Source of the DNA: Burkholderiaceae bacterium
GTDB taxonomy: Bacteria; Pseudomonadota; Gammaproteobacteria; Burkholderiales; Burkholderiaceae_C
DNA: 6,100 nt
Assembly (NCBI GenBank): GCA_031276435.1
Contig: JAISNB010000154.1
Location: 1-6,100, forward strand
Reading direction: 5' to 3'
Under the pieces are notes generated by a model. It made no database searches and was not told the DNA's origin. It saw nothing but the letters and a program-made list of their open reading frames with translations. The position numbers were made by a program, and so were the translations under genes. This document shows, piece after piece, positions 5,580 through 6,100 of this stretch (its first letter is position 1; the number at the start of each line of letters is the position of its first letter).

Positions 5580-5629
5580 CATCTTTCATTGGTGCGAAGC
5601 CCTGACTGCTCGCACAGCCGCCTGCCTTT

Positions 5630-5673
5630 CTCTCTCCCTTGAGGGAGAGAGTGCCTCGGCAGGGGAGAGAGAG
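5630..5673. repeat. CT/GA-rich hairpin with duplicated right arm
   Basis: CTCTCTCCC (5630-5638) pairs perfectly with GGGAGAGAG (5643-5651) over a TTGA loop. A second GGGGAGAGAGAG (5662-5673) can pair with the same left arm, so two alternative hairpins are possible. An outer CTGCC (5621-5625) / GGCAG (5658-5662) stem may stack on the first. Such elements are usually interspersed intergenic repeats. No T-run follows. Confidence 0.5.
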
Positions 5674-5984
5674 CAACCGTGTTTGTTGTCAAGCGTTTTC
5701 TATCGTAAAGAGTTCTTCTTTCCGCACGGACAGCACGCTGCCTGTGGTATGCCAACGAATTTTTCCAGCACTGCTTCAGTCATTTTTCACAATCCCTTCC
5801 TTGCAAAATACGGGTTGGACGCTCTTGGCTCTCTCGCGGAATCATCGCTGTTCCAAGGATGTAACGAACTATCCAGCCTGGCAGATCAAACAGCAGCAAT
5901 TTAGCCGTTTGGGGCAGTAAGGGGAAGATACAAGGGTGGGTATTTTTCGGCGCGAAGCGTGGACTTATGGATACGATGGATTAC

Positions 5985-6010
5985 CACGGGCCTGCGCCCT
6001 CGCAATGACG
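5985..6010 (-). repeat. Intergenic repeat of the CGTCATTGCGAGG type, copy 2 (inverted)
   Basis: On the minus strand CGTCATTGCGAGG (6010-5998) repeats copy 1 over 13 of 13 bases. It is followed by GGGC-GCAG-GCCC, a 4-bp hairpin overlapping the core and differing in sequence from that of copy 1, then by GTGGTAATCCATCG. The hairpin position is kept while its sequence changes, which supports a shared repeat family over chance. The two copies enclose 433 bp (5565-5997). Confidence 0.65.
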
Positions 6011-6100
6011 CGGAACACGCTCCTCGCACGATGATGGGGGCAAGGGATAGGTGTTTGCCCACCTGCGCCGCGTGCCGTTTGAATGGCAGCCGCCCGTTGT

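Larger units (their letters stand above)
5449..6100. other. Gene-free, repeat-rich region downstream of the tRNAs
   Basis: I find no convincing gene in these 652 bases. Contents in order: a tandem GATTGGG x2 (5479-5492); a degenerate GTCATTGCAAGCG (5503-5515); a CGTCATTGCGAGG repeat (5552-5564); a CT/GA-rich hairpin (5630-5673); a segment at 5701-5940 that I hand-count at about 50% GC, against about two thirds in the genes; the inverted repeat copy (5998-6010); and a small hairpin GGGCAA/TTGCCC (6038-6060). The longest reading frames cross the repeats and translate them. The least implausible short frames are 51 codons on the plus strand (5749-5904) and 27 codons on the minus strand (5783-5700). 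Neither resembles a family I know. The region could be a decayed insertion next to the tRNA genes. Confidence 0.6.

Noticed and set aside
4617..5582. Minus-strand frames of 321 and 238 codons crossing sbcB and both tRNAs
   Set aside because: They contain peptides such as GFEPPTYGLEGRCSIQLSYG and DSNSRPSAPKADALPGCA, well-known artefacts of translating tRNA genes antisense.
5488..5904. Plus-strand 138-codon frame over the repeat region
   Set aside because: Its first half translates the CATTGCGAGG and CTCTCCC repeats (for example LSLSLEGESASAGERE). It has no start signal or recognisable domain. Only the last 51 codons lie outside repeats and they are unsupported.
5901..6098. Minus-strand frame entering from the right edge (begins NGRLPFKRHAAQVGKH, 65 codons to a TAA)
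   Set aside because: It runs through the inverted repeat copy (ASLRGRRPVVIHR is repeat translation) and shows no family match. It could be the tail of a gene beyond the edge, but nothing here supports that.
5449..6100. CRISPR array or defence system downstream of the tRNAs
   Set aside because: The repeats are few, unevenly spaced and inverted, with no regular spacers and no cas-like or other defence genes in the window.

Overview
The window looks like chromosomal DNA of a GC-rich betaproteobacterium, most likely Burkholderiales and close to Comamonadaceae. This is judged from the protein sequences and the GC- and CG-dinucleotide-rich codon use (a hand-counted stretch of sbcB is about two thirds G+C). 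The taxonomic placement is inference from memory of these families, not a database result.

Layout, left to right: (1) a cold-shock-domain gene on the minus strand (cspD-like), running off the left edge; (2) a divergent intergenic region with the cspD promoter and an operator-like palindrome; (3) clpS and clpA on the plus strand, separated by 136 nt that can fold into a nested hairpin ending at the clpA Shine-Dalgarno; (4) sbcB (exonuclease I), 212 nt downstream; (5) a 254-nt gap with alternating-GC hairpins; (6) tRNA-Pro(UGG) and tRNA-Arg(UCU), both with encoded CCA; (7) about 650 nt with no recognisable gene. This last region holds two inverted copies of a CGTCATTGCGAGG-type intergenic repeat, a CT/GA-rich hairpin, and a segment near 50% GC.

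How the genes work together: ClpS is the N-end-rule adaptor that docks on the N-domain of ClpA. ClpA is the double-AAA+ unfoldase that feeds ClpP, whose gene is not in this window. The cspD / clpS-clpA divergent arrangement is the same as in Escherichia coli, where CspD is a stationary-phase replication inhibitor. sbcB encodes a complete 3'-5' single-strand exonuclease for recombination and repair; its position downstream of clpA does not imply a functional link.

I do not see a new multi-gene system. The coding part is ordinary housekeeping sequence. The parts most worth a second look are the structured clpS-clpA leader, the palindrome over the cspD -35 box, the enlarged Gly-rich linker in ClpA, and the repeat-bounded, compositionally different, gene-free segment downstream of the tRNAs.
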